NCBI RefSeq assembly: GCF_037392515.1
Contig: NC_090290.1
Location: 19,977,753-20,041,752, forward strand
Reading direction: 5' to 3'
Origin: Haliotis asinina
Taxonomy: Eukaryota; Mollusca; Gastropoda; Lepetellida; Haliotidae
DNA: 64,000 nucleotides
Positions 1 to 10,989 of the stretch are shown one piece after another. The notes beneath the pieces are model-generated. The model worked only from the letters and a program-made list of their open reading frames with translations, searched no databases and was not told the origin of the DNA. Every line of letters starts with the position of its first letter. The first letter of the stretch is position 1. Position numbers and translations under genes: made by a program.

Positions 1-360
1 ATACTTGGATGGTAGCAAACTGTTGTTAAATTTCCAAAAAACCTTTCTGTTTCTCGAGAGATGTAAATTCAGCATTTAACGATATCGCTGCATTGCTTGC
101 ATTGTGATCTGTTCACGTTTAATACATATCAAAAGTTTAAGAAAAGCCCATATAGATGCTTAGGTATGTTAATATTGATTAAAACACACATAAGTGCTCT
201 ACATATTGCTTCTATTCGAAATAGAACCTTGGGTTTACTCAATATAGTGATCAAATCAAAGCATACTCACTGAACAAGGTTCAAAGTCGCATTCTAACTG
301 GCACAAGTTGCATAACGTAATTTGCGAAAGAACACCTATTCGCAATACAAAGCTTACATT
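1..360. repeat. Left copy of a dispersed repeat ('R' repeat)
   Basis: Blocks here recur in the same orientation at 4730-5690. The shared landmarks are a 'gcattgtgatctgttcacgt' block, a 'tttaagaaaa' block, a 'tctattcgaaatagaac' block and 'ctcactgaacaaggttcaaa'. The copies differ by many substitutions, so the duplication is not recent. No coding potential is visible. The left end is cut by the window edge. Confidence 0.6.
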
Positions 361-845
361 CACAGCAAAAATAAGCTGGTTTCCGGAACACTGAAACCGA
401 GAAGAAACGTCATGGAAACCAACATTTCCAGTTGGTTTCCAGGGAGTTTCCTATAGTTTCATTGTGGTTTCCATGCAACTGAAACTGCACCATTTCAGGA
501 TGGTTTCCAGTTCGTTTCATTACCCACTCCTCCAAGCGGGATCCAGTTGGTTTCCATGTACGAGTTTATTGTAGGTTTCAACCTGGTTTCCATGTATGAG
601 TTTATTGTAGGTTTCAACCTGGTTTCCATGTATGAGTTTATTTCAGGTTTCACCCTGGTTTCCATGTATGAGTTTACTGTAGGTTTCACCCTGGTTTCCA
701 TGTATGAGTTTACTGTAGGTTTCAACCTGGTTTCCATGTAGGAGTTTATTGCAGGTTTCAACCTGGTTTCCGTGTTGTAGTTTCCAACCTAGTTTAATAC
801 CTAGTTTCCATGAACTGAAACTTGCTCGTGTCGGCCCTTTACCCG
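361..845. repeat. TTTCC-rich array with a 36-bp minisatellite core
   Basis: From 548 to about 780 a 36-bp unit beginning 'tggtttccatgtatgagttt' repeats about 6.5 times with a few substitutions. Because 36 is a multiple of three, one frame on each strand stays open and gives a 12-residue peptide repeat; I regard both as by-products of the period. The flanks (361-547, 780-845) carry looser copies of 'tggtttcca' and 'ggaaaccaac' in both orientations. The same motif recurs at 4425-4705. Confidence 0.85.
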
Positions 846-968
846 GTCCTCCGGAAAAGATGTTGTTTCATATCTCACATGTAGCAAATCAGGTATTTTA
901 TACAATTGCATAATGGTAAAAGGCTTCAGGATGACAAACAACAGAATAAAACACAAATTCATTAAAAG

Positions 969-974
969 TTTATT
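969..974 (-). promoter_or_regulatory. Poly(A) signal, minus strand
   Basis: On the minus strand this reads AATAAA, about 125 bases after the TGA of the small minus-strand gene ending at 1097. It fits as that gene's 3' processing signal. Confidence 0.5.
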
Positions 975-1096
975 TATATTCAACAATATGTTTGTAAACA
1001 AATAATATTCGGAATATTCCTAGTTTGAAAAATGTTAGCTCTTTCCCCAAGAAAGGAAGAACTGTGTGCTTCTTCTCCTCCGGACAGTCAATCGTT

Positions 1097-3039
1097 TCAC
1101 AGCCTTCCTGCTTTCCAGCTTCTGAAATTTAGAAAACAAACTATCAGTACAAACAAGCATTCGTCTACGATATCCATGGCTAGAGAAAAGAAAACTGTCA
1201 AACATTGCTTGAGGTGAAATACACTGAACCCCCATGTCCGATAAGCGAAGAGATCAAAAAGTATAAACTAAGCATTTGACATCAAAAGTTTCAATCGCAG
1301 AACATCTTATTGATATATGATAGAGTGCAGAGACATGAAGAAATTCGCCTTTGAAAGCCATAATTTATTTTCTGAATGTTACTTACAATGCACATTATGA
1401 GTACAGAACTACGATTTATCCGTTATTGTGAAAAGACATGTTTTCTTTACCAATAATGTGGAGTCATTCAGGCAGACAAGCTATGAATATGGGGTCACAA
1501 GCATACGCTGCGGCATAATGTGCTGCATAATATTTAAAACTTTTTAAGCTGTATTTTTCAAAGGATAAATTGCACATTTTAAACAGTGTTCATTTTGAAA
1601 TTTCTTGAATGTACATAGAAAGAATCCAAATTAACTTGATATTTTAAAGGTTTCCTTAAAATTTTTAATCTCTGCAAGATGTCAAATGACTAGAATACGT
1701 TTACTTACTCTGAACTTTTTGCCGTTCTTTGCATGCAAGCCTTGGGCCTCTGTTTTCCCCACACCTTCATAAGTGATCCATCTTGTTCATCCAAACCCAT
1801 CAAAAAGCTTCTGAAAGGAGACATGTGCATGATGCATCACTATAAGTGAAACATGTTTCCAGTTGGAGGTTACAAGAATAGTGACATGCGCCATGCGTTT
1901 TTACTGATTCCTAGGATTTACATTATCATGATTATTTGGTTATGTTGTATGTGCATTATGTACTGGACGGTTCAGGTTATACATACCTTTTGTATGTCAA
2001 AATGAGTTGGTCCAGACTGCCGTCTCCAGTTTTTCCAACACTGCCCTCCTTTATGCTGGAAACGTAGAAATGCATCGATTAAAAAAAAGTCAGGAACTTG
2101 TCATAATGCACTCTTGAAAACAATAAAGTGTCGAATAAAAAGAATAAATATCAATTTGCAAAGTGTAGTATATGCTAGATGAAAAGAATCCAGGTCAGCA
2201 AATTCATATACTATTTTGGGTTGGCAATCCATCATTGTATACCCATATGTTCTTTATATACTCTTCATAACCTTTTCTGTGGGACTAACACAATCCACAT
2301 TTCTTCATTCAGAGTTCGTTAAATCTTGATATGATAAGCATAACACTACTTACATCAGATGGCAAATCTAAATTAAATCATAAATCAATAATATAAAACT
2401 CTTCAATATTAGTTTGAAAACATTGTGAAATTTCAATTTTGAAATTTCCCTCAAACAATGCACCAAATCTGGTCAGAGAATGCCTAACCTAAAAATGCAA
2501 AATGACACACTATTCCCGACTACATTGTTTTCAAACGTGCAAATATCAAAAGCAATATGAAAAGGATTTCTTAAATAAATATTCGTATTTATAAATACGT
2601 TTGAAGTTATTTTGAGTCGTAACAAGCACATTAGCAATAATATACCAGAGATATTTGTGATTTATTTTTTTCTTGCCAAGATAATTCATTAACACATTGA
2701 ACCATTTTAATCGTGTGTGAGCTGATCCAAATCACAGTAATATTGAGTTCTTGAATTAACCGAGTGCTGAGTGAAGGAAGCCATACATCTCTCTTGCTAA
2801 GAATTCGACACGCATTTGTTTACCGAGGTCCATCAAGTCTAAAATTTCATATGTATTGTAGTAGTTACTTATTTACGTTAAACATTACGAATAACATGTG
2901 CTATTGCTTATTTCAAGAAAATAACACTGTACCTGACCAGATCGTGGAATGTTCCTTTTCTCCCGCGGCGATCGACGACTGCTGCTGTTCTCAATTTTTC
3001 ACGTATCCGAATCTCAAAAGTTTCCATTGTAAATGTCAT
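1097..3039 (-). CDS. Unrecognised four-exon small protein gene (100 aa)
   Basis: I do not recognise this protein. Four minus-strand exons fit together: 3039-2933, 2057-1989, 1810-1709 and 1121-1097 (stop TGA 1099-1097). Each intron has a consensus-like border: donors GTACAG, GTATGT and GTAAGT, and acceptors TTCCAG, TTTCAG and TTTCAG. All three introns are phase 2 and the frame stays open throughout, which is hard to get by chance. The start ATG at 3039 has an in-frame TGA upstream; a second ATG lies four codons on. The predicted protein is basic and soluble, with no signal peptide or membrane segment. Its N-terminal half is Arg-rich (METFEIRIREKLRTAA); the third exon includes SFLMGLDEQDGSLMKVWGKQ. 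AATAAA at 974-969 lies downstream. It is divergent to the plus-strand gene at 3342. The last exon is the least certain: in another frame it stays open longer but does not match the incoming phase. Confidence 0.5.
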
Positions 3040-3341
3040 TGCCAGTCTCTTGAATCAGATAACACGGGCAAACGTAGGAATACTGCACTGTGTTGACTTC
3101 CTTGTCGTCGTTACTGGACATACCGGGTGAGAACTGCTTTCAAAATAGTCGTCTCTAAACAACTTGGGATCAAGTGACAAAATGGCGGCAACTGTGCGTA
3201 GGGGCATTGTGGGTAATAAGAAATACCTGATCCTTTTTCGATTGGCAGGCACGAAATCCTTCTCTGACCCACTTTGGATGTGATTTTAAGACAAATACTG
3301 AAAACGACCACTTCAGTGCATAGAACTGTTGCTTTCATAAA
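3040..3341. promoter_or_regulatory. Candidate bidirectional promoter
   Basis: This 300-bp gap separates two divergent start codons (3039 minus, 3342 plus). It is more GC-rich than its surroundings around 3180-3225 and contains 'aaaatggcggcaactgtgcg' and 'gcattgtgggtaat'. No TATA box is at a useful distance from either start. An 'acttccgg' ETS-like core lies at about 3381 inside the plus exon. Promoter identity is inferred from position and composition. Confidence 0.4.
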
Positions 3342-4163
3342 ATGTCACGAGTTCGCGTGCCCATGGATTACCGGTTCATAACTTCCGGGTTTGTCTGTCA
3401 ACACCTGACTCAGGTAAGTTCTATTGTTTTTACAGCTAGCTAATTTTGATAATAGGAGCCTGTTAAGTGGGGACTGCCCCAGTGAAGCCGACACACGAAC
3501 CCCGACACACTAATGACCTGACACTGATTAGTTGTCAAGTATTTGAACTCAGTGTCAAAGTATGCCAACTATAAATGCTTTTAACGCTAAACTTTACCGC
3601 ACTGCCTCAGTTTATTGTATAATTCACGTATATTCTGCATAAATATCATCATGTAAGTACCGAACTGACAATTGTTTTAATGACTTATACTAATCTTCCT
3701 GAATGCTTATACTCTTTCACATTCCCAGGAGTTGGCAGTCTATAGCCTGTTTTTTTTATATATATATTGCATCATTTACCTTTTAATTATTAATATATAT
3801 CTGAAATATTGCTAAAATGGCTTTAATGTTATTTATTTTTATACAATATATTTACTGAAAGGAATACAAGCCCGTACACAACTCAATGATCCAATAAGTT
3901 ATAATTAATATATAATAAAAGTTTGAGCAATGTTTCTATGCAGAGTCAACTCACCTTTTATTCTTGTATATAGATATCACTGTTTTATTATTTCTTTTCA
4001 GATAAAGAAAGCGTCTGATCCTCAATTTGACAAAGCAGACAACCGAAACCTGGACTTGCCCCATTCATCCCAATCTAGAGAAACGGAACTAAGTGTGCCT
4101 AGCACCATTTGCATGTTTAGTGCGGTTATTGTGAAGTTTGTGTGCATGGTAGTTGGAATATGA
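3342..4163 (+). CDS. Unrecognised two-exon micro-ORF gene (77 aa)
   Basis: Not recognised. Exon 1 (3342-3413, 24 codons, phase 0) ends CAG before GTAAGT. Exon 2 (4002-4163) follows a pyrimidine tract and TTTTCAG and runs 53 codons to TGA. AATAAA lies at 4181-4186, very close to the stop. The predicted protein starts MSRVRVPMDYRF, has a polar middle and ends in a hydrophobic stretch (STICMFSAVIVKFVCMVVGI) that could be a tail anchor. It shares the 300-bp upstream gap with the minus-strand gene starting at 3039. It may equally be a non-coding divergent transcript. The splice sites are convincing; coding status is not. Confidence 0.35.
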
Positions 4164-4424
4164 TGCTTCATTACATTACGAATAAACAAGAATGTGAAGG
4201 AAAAAAGTGTATAGTTTGTTCTTGTATCATCAGTTTGAAGCCACATTTAATATTGTTATATCCACATGATGGGTCAACAATTTACTTTTGTTGTCTTGTT
4301 CATCTAAGCAAAGAACCGAATCTACTATTCCTTCCCCAGGCACATTCAGATGGATACTGAATGGACACCAACTGGATGTCAGGATGGTAAACAATTACAC
4401 ATTTTATATTACTTAGTTCAAAAC

Positions 4425-4705
4425 AGCGCAATGGAAACCAACATGAAACTACATTTTCTACTTTTATGTTGGTTTCCATTTAGTGAGATCTGAGAGTTGC
4501 AAATTCCAGGTATGGAAACCAACAAGAAACCCCCGAACTTAGTTTCATTTTGGTATTCCATTTACAGAAATACCAAAATCACATTTCCAAAATGGAATCT
4601 AGTTGGAAACTCAGTTAGTGAGTTTCAGAGAATGGAAACCAACTGGATTCCGCAATTACCCACGTTACGGATGGTTTCCAGGTTTCTGGAAACCAAGTCA
4701 TTTTT
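4425..4705. repeat. Second TTTCC/GGAAACCAAC array
   Basis: At least six copies of 'atggaaaccaac' or its complement are spaced irregularly, often as inverted pairs such as 'ggaaaccaacatgaaac' followed by 'gttggtttcca'. It resembles 361-547 and sits immediately before the right-hand R repeats, mirroring the left side. Confidence 0.7.
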
Positions 4706-4729
4706 GCAGTGATTGTGATCTATTCACGT

Positions 4730-5690
4730 GGAGACATGTGATAGGTTTCAATGGGAGCTCAAGAATGTTTAGGCATCGTTGAACATGATTCAAAGTGATA
4801 ATCTGACTAGTATAAAATACTCCGCGAAATAACACCAACTCGCAGTGTAACGCTTGCATTGCGTGCGACTCACGTTAAGACATGTCAAAAGATTTAAGAA
4901 AAACACAGCCAATCTAACCGCCATAAAGTTATCTGCGATAGAACGTCAATTTGTAATACAGCGCTAGCATTGCGTTCTGTTCACGTTAAGACATGTAAAC
5001 AGTTTTAAAGAAAAACACATAAGGAAGTTCTGGCATATTTTTATGTTTTGGACTCTACAAATTGCGTCTATTTGAAATAGAACGGTGGGGCTACTCAGAA
5101 TAATAACCAAACCAGAACACACTAACTGAACAAGATTCACAATCTAGTGAGTGAGTGAGTGAGTTTGGTTTTACGCCGCACTCAGTAATATTCCAGCTAT
5201 ATGGTGGCGGTCTGTAAATAATCGAGTCTGGACCAGACAATCCAGTGATCAACAACATGAGCATCGATCTGCGCAATTGGGAACCGATGACATGTGTCAA
5301 CTAAGTCAGCGAGCTTGACCACCGGATCCCGTTAGTCGCCCCTTACGACAAGCATAGTCGCCTTTTATGGCAAGCATGGGTTGCTGAAGGCCTATTCTAC
5401 CCCAGGACCTTTACGGGTTTTCACAATCTAACTGGTAGGGATTGCCTAAGGTAATCTGAGAAAAAAACACTAATTCGTAATGCATCCCTTGGATTGCGTA
5501 TTGTTCTCTTTGCATCGTTTCGATATAGAACGATAGTATTTCTCAAAAGTAGTAGTTGCAAAGCATACTCACTGAGTGTGGCCGAGGTAATCCAACTGAA
5601 AGTGCATATGGCATAAATCATAAAATAGTCCAAACAAAGAACATAAACCACAACACAGCGCTTTCATTGCGTATTGTTCGAGTTACGGCC
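4730..5690. repeat. Right copies of the R repeat, tandem-like
   Basis: The block 'ttcacgttaagacatgt' followed by 'agaaaaacaca' occurs at about 4870 and again at about 4985, with further partial units to about 5690. These match 1-360 in the same orientation. One unit is split by a SINE at 5157-5419. Confidence 0.6.
5157..5419 (-). mobile_element. Full-length ACTC-tailed SINE (family 2) with target-site duplication
   Basis: Read on the minus strand it begins 'acccgtaaaggtcctggggt' and ends in 'aaactcactcactc'. It is flanked by a perfect 11-bp duplication 'ttcacaatcta' at 5146-5156 and 5420-5430, so it inserted into the R repeat. The family contains an internal near-duplication, 'tgcttgccataaaaggcgac' next to 'tgcttgtcgtaagaggcgac'. 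No clear RNA polymerase III A/B box pair was found in this family. Confidence 0.88.
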
Positions 5691-6190
5691 AGTATGGGAT
5701 ATTTCTCGTGGGTTAGTAATGTACACTTCTTAAAGTATGGAATACACCACATTACATAACAATGTAACAGTGCTTACAGTATGGAGTACATCTCATAGCA
5801 TAGGAATGTATCCACGTCTTACAGTTTGGAATACACACGTGATATAACAATTAATACAGTGTTTAAAGTATAGAATACCTCACATTTCATAGCAATGTAC
5901 ACAGTACTTATAATATAGAATATATCACATGGAAAATTTCACATGGGTTAGCAATATACACGTCTTACAGCAAGGAATTCATCACATGACATAATAATGT
6001 ACAGAGTTCTTACACTCGTGGAGACATTCCTATACTATGTGATGTACATCACGTCACATAGTATAGGAATGTATCCACGTCCTACAGTGTGGAATACATA
6101 CGTGGTACAGCAACTAATACAGTATTTACAGTATAGAATGCAGCACAGTGTATTGTAATGTACATAGTTCCAGTATGGAATGATCTGATA
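5690..6190. repeat. Degenerate tandem repeat, about 60-bp unit, with a perfect hairpin
   Basis: Units of the type 'tacagtatggaatacatcacat' plus 'agcaatgtacaca' recur about eight times with heavy divergence. Within it, 6024-6042 and 6054-6072 form a perfect 19-bp inverted repeat (acattcctatactatgtga) around an 11-bp loop. No gene seen. Confidence 0.65.
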
Positions 6191-6632
6191 CAGACTGTAG
6201 CCCAAGGCTATCAAGCAGCTGTAGTTGATTTTCTGGTCAGTCAAGATGTTCACATTGGCAGGACAAGGCCTCCTGGGATCCGTTGCATTGTGCACATTCA
6301 GTACCTAGTCTAGTGGGTATCTTTCCACAAGGCAGACGTCCCAAAAGACAGACCGCTTTATGGTTGGTTGCATAAGGCTTAATGAAGCTGTATCCTTGAT
6401 AGTAATGGTATGTACCCAGGGAACAATGCTGTAAACTAAACTTTTATTGATTCATAAATGAATAATGATTTCTAAATTAAGCCCGATTGCATCAGAGATA
6501 CAACGTAAAGTGCTTGAACACATTCTCAACTTCTCAAACAACTCAGTTCTCTACATCTTTTCACTCTGATCACTAGTAAACTAAGCGAGATGGGAATGTG
6601 TCGATACTATACTCTGTAGTGACTCTGGTAGC
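6191..6632. other. Intergenic, nothing recognised
   Basis: Short frames only, with no splice-consistent exon, transposon motif or clear repeat. Confidence 0.5.
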
Positions 6633-7060
6633 AGAACAGAACAGAACAGAATTTTTATTCTAAAAAGGCAAAAGGTCATTGAACATACAGGTATACGTAA
6701 ATATAAATAAATATTAATGGTATCATCAGAAAAGACACAGTAGTTCATAAATTTAGTTAATTTGAGAGTGAGCTCGAATGGTTATCAATTTACATTTCAT
6801 GAGAAAAATAAATGTACAGTTAGAAGGATTCACACAGAAATATTTTTCTTTAAAATGATTTTCGTTGTTCAACAAGTGGTGGGCATATTGACTACAAAGA
6901 TTACAAAGTCAGTTTTCTTTCAAACTATTTAGCCAGCGCCCTGTTTCTATTGGCAACCTATGATTTGCTGTCCTAAATTTTGTTTGTGCAACTCTATTTT
7001 GAAAGGTTAATTTAAGATAAGCTCTAAGGTTCAGGAATAAGTGCATTTTATACATTGTAC
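6633..7060 (-). mobile_element. LINE 3' end (ORF2 C-terminus) with (TTCTG)n tail
   Basis: On the minus strand, about 7030-6740 reads as the C-terminal end of a non-LTR retrotransposon ORF2. It contains FRTANHRLPIETGRW, then LCNLC and a spaced HH, the form of the Cys/His knuckle after the reverse transcriptase in Jockey/CR1-like elements. Stops interrupt the frame. The 3' end is A/T-rich with AATAAAAATTC followed by repeated TTCTG at 6650-6633, typical of such LINE tails. It is 5'-truncated and dead. Confidence 0.65.
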
Positions 7061-7384
7061 AAACGGGTGTAACTCACTACACTCTGTACTGACTCCGGGT
7101 CAGCTCATTAAATGAATAGGGGTGACAGTATCTCTGAGCTAATTAGTGTACTCATTGAGTCTGAGTTATGGGAAGTCTTTGTTTTGGGAGGTCTGTCTTT
7201 TGGGAGTGAACCGTCTTGTGTTTTTAGACCACCTCATTCAACTGGATGTGGAAATATTAATCAGCATTATTTGATACATCTATTCTCTTGTACATTCCAA
7301 CACGACTTCGTGTCACCAACTTTTGCGATCTGACAAACGGGAATCTGGAAATCGGGGAAATCTCAAAACGACGCTCGACCACTA

Positions 7385-7475
7385 GAAACTATGCGTGAGA
7401 GAGAGAGTAGTCACTGTAGGCCCTGTTTTCTGCTTACTCAGTGTCTTATGACATACACACACGAAGTCACACACA

Positions 7476-7524
<49 letters not shown>

Positions 7525-8563
7525 GTGCAGTAGATGTGCTATTTTGAAGGTATATAACGCGTTTGTACACACTGCTGTTGAGAGAGAGTGGGAGAGAGAG
7601 ATATCACATCTAACTTCACCACCCCACCCCACCCTCTCTCTCTCTCTCTCTCACTGTCAATGCGTGAAAGAGAGAGTGGTCACTGAAGACCCTGTTTTCT
7701 GCTTACTCAATGGCTTCTAACATACACACATGGAGTCAAACATACACAGAGAAAGAGAAAGAGAGAGTGGTGCAGTAGATGTGCTATTTTGAGGGTATAC
7801 AACGCCTTTTTACACACACACTCACTGCAGATGAGATAGAGTGGGAGAGAGAGATATCACATCTAACCTCTCCATCTGTGTGTGTGTGACTTCGTGGTGT
7901 GTATGTCACAGGGCCTACAGTGACGACTCTCTCTCTCTCTCACTCTGTGTGTGTGTGATTTCAGGTGTACGTAAGAAGCCAACTCTACATCTCTCTCTCT
8001 TTTCCTCTCTCTCTCTCACACACTCTATACGTCACTGTATACCGAAAAAGAAGAACCTCTACCTACCTCTGTCTTTCTCTCTGTCTCTCTATCTCTTTGT
8101 AGCTCCATCTTTGCCTACCTCTCGCTCTCTACCCTATCTATCTCTCAGTGAGTGACTGTATACGCAAAAACCTAAATCCATCTTTCCGCCCACCCACTCA
8201 GCAAGTAGCTAGGAATGTAAGTGGTCACTGTAGACCCACATCGCCACCTCTCCCTATCTGTCTTACACACACAAAACTGAATATCACAGAGAGAGACAGA
8301 GAAGGACAGAGAGGTAGTCGTTCCGTTTTCTGCTAACAGTGGCTTATGACATGCACATACGAAGTCATAGAGAGAGATTCAGACAGACAGACAGACAGAC
8401 AGAAGGAGAGGAACAGTAGATGTGCTGTTTGAGGGTATACAACGTCTTACACACACATTCACTGGTGCAGGGAGAGAGAGTGGGAGAGAGAGATATCACA
8501 TCTAACCTCTCCACCTCTATTCATCTGTGGAAGACGCAACGGTGCATGCAAAACCTGTACCTC

Positions 8564-8599
<36 letters not shown>

Positions 8600-8640
8600 C
8601 ACACATACACACACTCACACACACACATATGCCACTGTAC
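7385..8640. repeat. GA/CA-rich block with a roughly 290-bp unit repeated about three times
   Basis: Beyond simple (GA)n, (CA)n, (CT)n and (CAGA)n runs, a longer composite unit recurs at about 7390-7640, 7668-7880 and 8320-8520. Its order is: 'agagagtggtcactgtaggc', 'ctgttttctgcttactca', 'cttatgacatacacaca', 'gtgcagtagatgtgctattt', 'gtatacaacg', 'gagagagatatcacatctaac'. Open frames here are low-complexity artefacts. Confidence 0.8.
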
Positions 8641-8824
8641 ACCCAGCAATTTTTGAAAGTTCAAAGTATGCTGCGCCGCTCACAGCTGTGACCTCTTTTA
8701 TCATAAGATCCCAATATCTCCAGTTCAGCGGGTACGCCTATTCAGGGGCTTTAAAGCGGGGTGCATTTTTACACCCGGACAGCACGCTGTCAAGATGGCG
8801 GCCCTTGTCAGTCGAGTCTGAGAA

Positions 8825-10924
8825 ATGAAGACACGACATGTCTGGAGTAACAGCAGACTGAAGTCATGTCCATATCCTTCAAACAACGACACCACATGCC
8901 AACGATGTTTTCTTGACACAGACGATCAGGTATGCTCGTCTTTCATCGTGTTAACAGAGAACCGGACTTGTGGATAGTAAGTTTTCCTCACACGATTGTT
9001 TCTCGGGGTTCGCAGAGAAAATATTTACCTGAACAAAATGTTTACACCTACATAAACTTCACGGACCAGGGCATTGCTTAAATTATACAGTTTTCCCTGT
9101 TAATGCTTAATGAATTAGTATCCATCCTGTGTGTACAGCATATCAGGTTTGAATGCGAGGATTGTTTTATCGTCGTCACCATATGTATATTTTTATTTGA
9201 TGTCGAACGCACAGCTTTTGTCCCGCTTGAGTGAGCCTGCTACTGATTATCACGTCTCCAGCTGGATTTGCTTGAAAGCGGATACGTAAAGCTAGTCTAA
9301 GGATTTTTCTTCCGTAAATGAATTACATCATTTACACATAACTGAAATAGAGACGGTTAAAAAGTTTGTGAAACTTTTAAGAGTGACAAAGATGTGCCGC
9401 ACCCCGCTTCACTTAGGAGTGATTATACACTAAGCCGGTGTATGTTTGTTTGTGATGCCGGGTTTCAATACGTACAGTTCAACCTTTTTCGTGAAGATCC
9501 GGCTTAGAATGAATCTTCAGTAACGCATGCTTGCCGTAAGAGGTGAAAAACGGGATCGGATATGCACTCTTGGTTGACACATGTTTTCGTATCCTAACTG
9601 CGTAGATATTCATGCTGATGATCACTAGATTGTCTGGTCCAGACTTTCCAAGCTGTATTTCTGTCTGAAAAATATAAATGTGTTCCTCCCTCGTCCCTTT
9701 TTTTCAATCAATATTTTAAAAAAAAGTCCTACAGACCTCGTCACTTTTGAAGAAAAAAACGAGCTCGAGAAATATTTATTATTTTTATGCAACCTTAGTT
9801 GGATTCACTGCATCTAGTTGCATCTATTACAACATACCAGGTACCCACTGTGCGTAATTATGAGATAAACATGCATCCTTCAATATATATATTTGGGGGA
9901 GGGGTAATTTTAGTATCCTTTCAAGAAGAATAGTATGGTTGAGCAAATAAAGCAACTATAAACTATTTTTAGTTCATTTTTCTCAAAACATACAGTTTGC
10001 TTAAAGCTACCATGTTGACAAAATCCCATTTCACGTTTATTTTACCAAACTATAAGCTATACAATGAAAGAAATCGCCATTTGTTGCATGCCTTTGAAAT
10101 TTACCATATGTTAAAACATCAAACGTAGGCGTTCAGATTTCTGGACAGACAAGGGTATGCAACGAGAGGATGTCAAACAATATTGTCGACGTCCAGTGTT
10201 CGTAAAGTTTCAATTTTATCATCAGCAAAGCCATATCCAACATTTTACATATGTGGGTAATGTGGTTCACAAGACATGTGTCATCATCGTTGTACAATAT
10301 TTGAAAAATAACTGCAAAAATATGTCTTTTGGTACCTCTTGGACAATGGCATAATATCATATAAAACCAGAATGGTATTGGATGTATTCCTGTCATAATT
10401 AACAGCCACAAATTTGCTTGGTATAGATTTAGACCTGGGCTGCTTTAAGAACACTCCACTTGGATCTTTCACAAACATGGTGTCCAGATATTGAAACTGT
10501 TATTGTTTACAATGTTTTGCCAGCAGATACTTGTCTGTCCTAAATGGATTTAGTTTAACCGTTTGGCATTCTGTAAGAATAGTGAAAACATTAGGATCAA
10601 TTATCTCCTAATGATGACGTCATCTGGAAGGGGGTTAAGTAGTGTCTCCAAAAGAAACTGTTTCAGTAAACATGACGGGGGAATCACTTTAACAAGCGAT
10701 TGTAGTTATATATTTTTCTAAATACTTTACGTTTGATTCTAGCGGACTTCTACTTACCTCAAACAAGCAAAATGTTTTGTTTCCTGAAGTTTCTGATGCA
10801 TTTATTACAGACTTTGCGTTTTTTGAAGGGTTACACAGATTTGTTACGAAAGTCAAACGAAAGGGGGGTCGTGAGGCTGGTTCACAGCAATCCAATTTGC
10901 TGGAGGTTCACAGATATTAGGTAG
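8825..10924 (+). CDS. Weak candidate two-exon small gene (72 aa)
   Basis: Not recognised. Exon 1 (8825-8929, 35 codons, phase 0) ends CAG before GTATGC. It sits in a GC-richer, promoter-like stretch (8750-8830) holding 'aagatggcggcc'; that earlier ATG opens an eight-codon upstream ORF. A compatible acceptor, ATTACAG at 10810, opens exon 2 (10811-10924, 37 codons, including TLRFLKGYTDLLRKSNERG), ended by TAG with AATAAA at 10928-10933. The 1.9-kb intron holds a decayed SINE. Exon 1 could instead splice elsewhere, or the transcript could be non-coding. Confidence 0.25.
9520..9660 (+). mobile_element. Decayed family 2 SINE fragment
   Basis: Retains 'catgcttgccgtaagaggtg', 'cgggatcgg', 'ttggttgacacatgt' and 'gatcactagattgtctggtc' in family order. 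Both ends are missing. Confidence 0.7.
9661..10810. other. Non-coding stretch, nothing recognised
   Basis: AT-rich sequence with short overlapping frames. It would be intronic if the weak gene 8825-10924 is real. Confidence 0.4.
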
Positions 10925-10989
10925 AACAATAAAACGTAAAAACAGCTGCATTTATATCTCTATCCTGGTGAGGCTAACTATGTTTTGAT

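Noticed and set aside
495-761. Repetitive open frames on both strands over the 36-bp minisatellite
   Set aside because: They follow from a period divisible by three; no start context, splice sites or non-repeat coding sequence.
7391-8336. Several open frames rich in Arg/Glu, Thr/His or Ser/Leu
   Set aside because: Translations of GA, CA and CT microsatellites.
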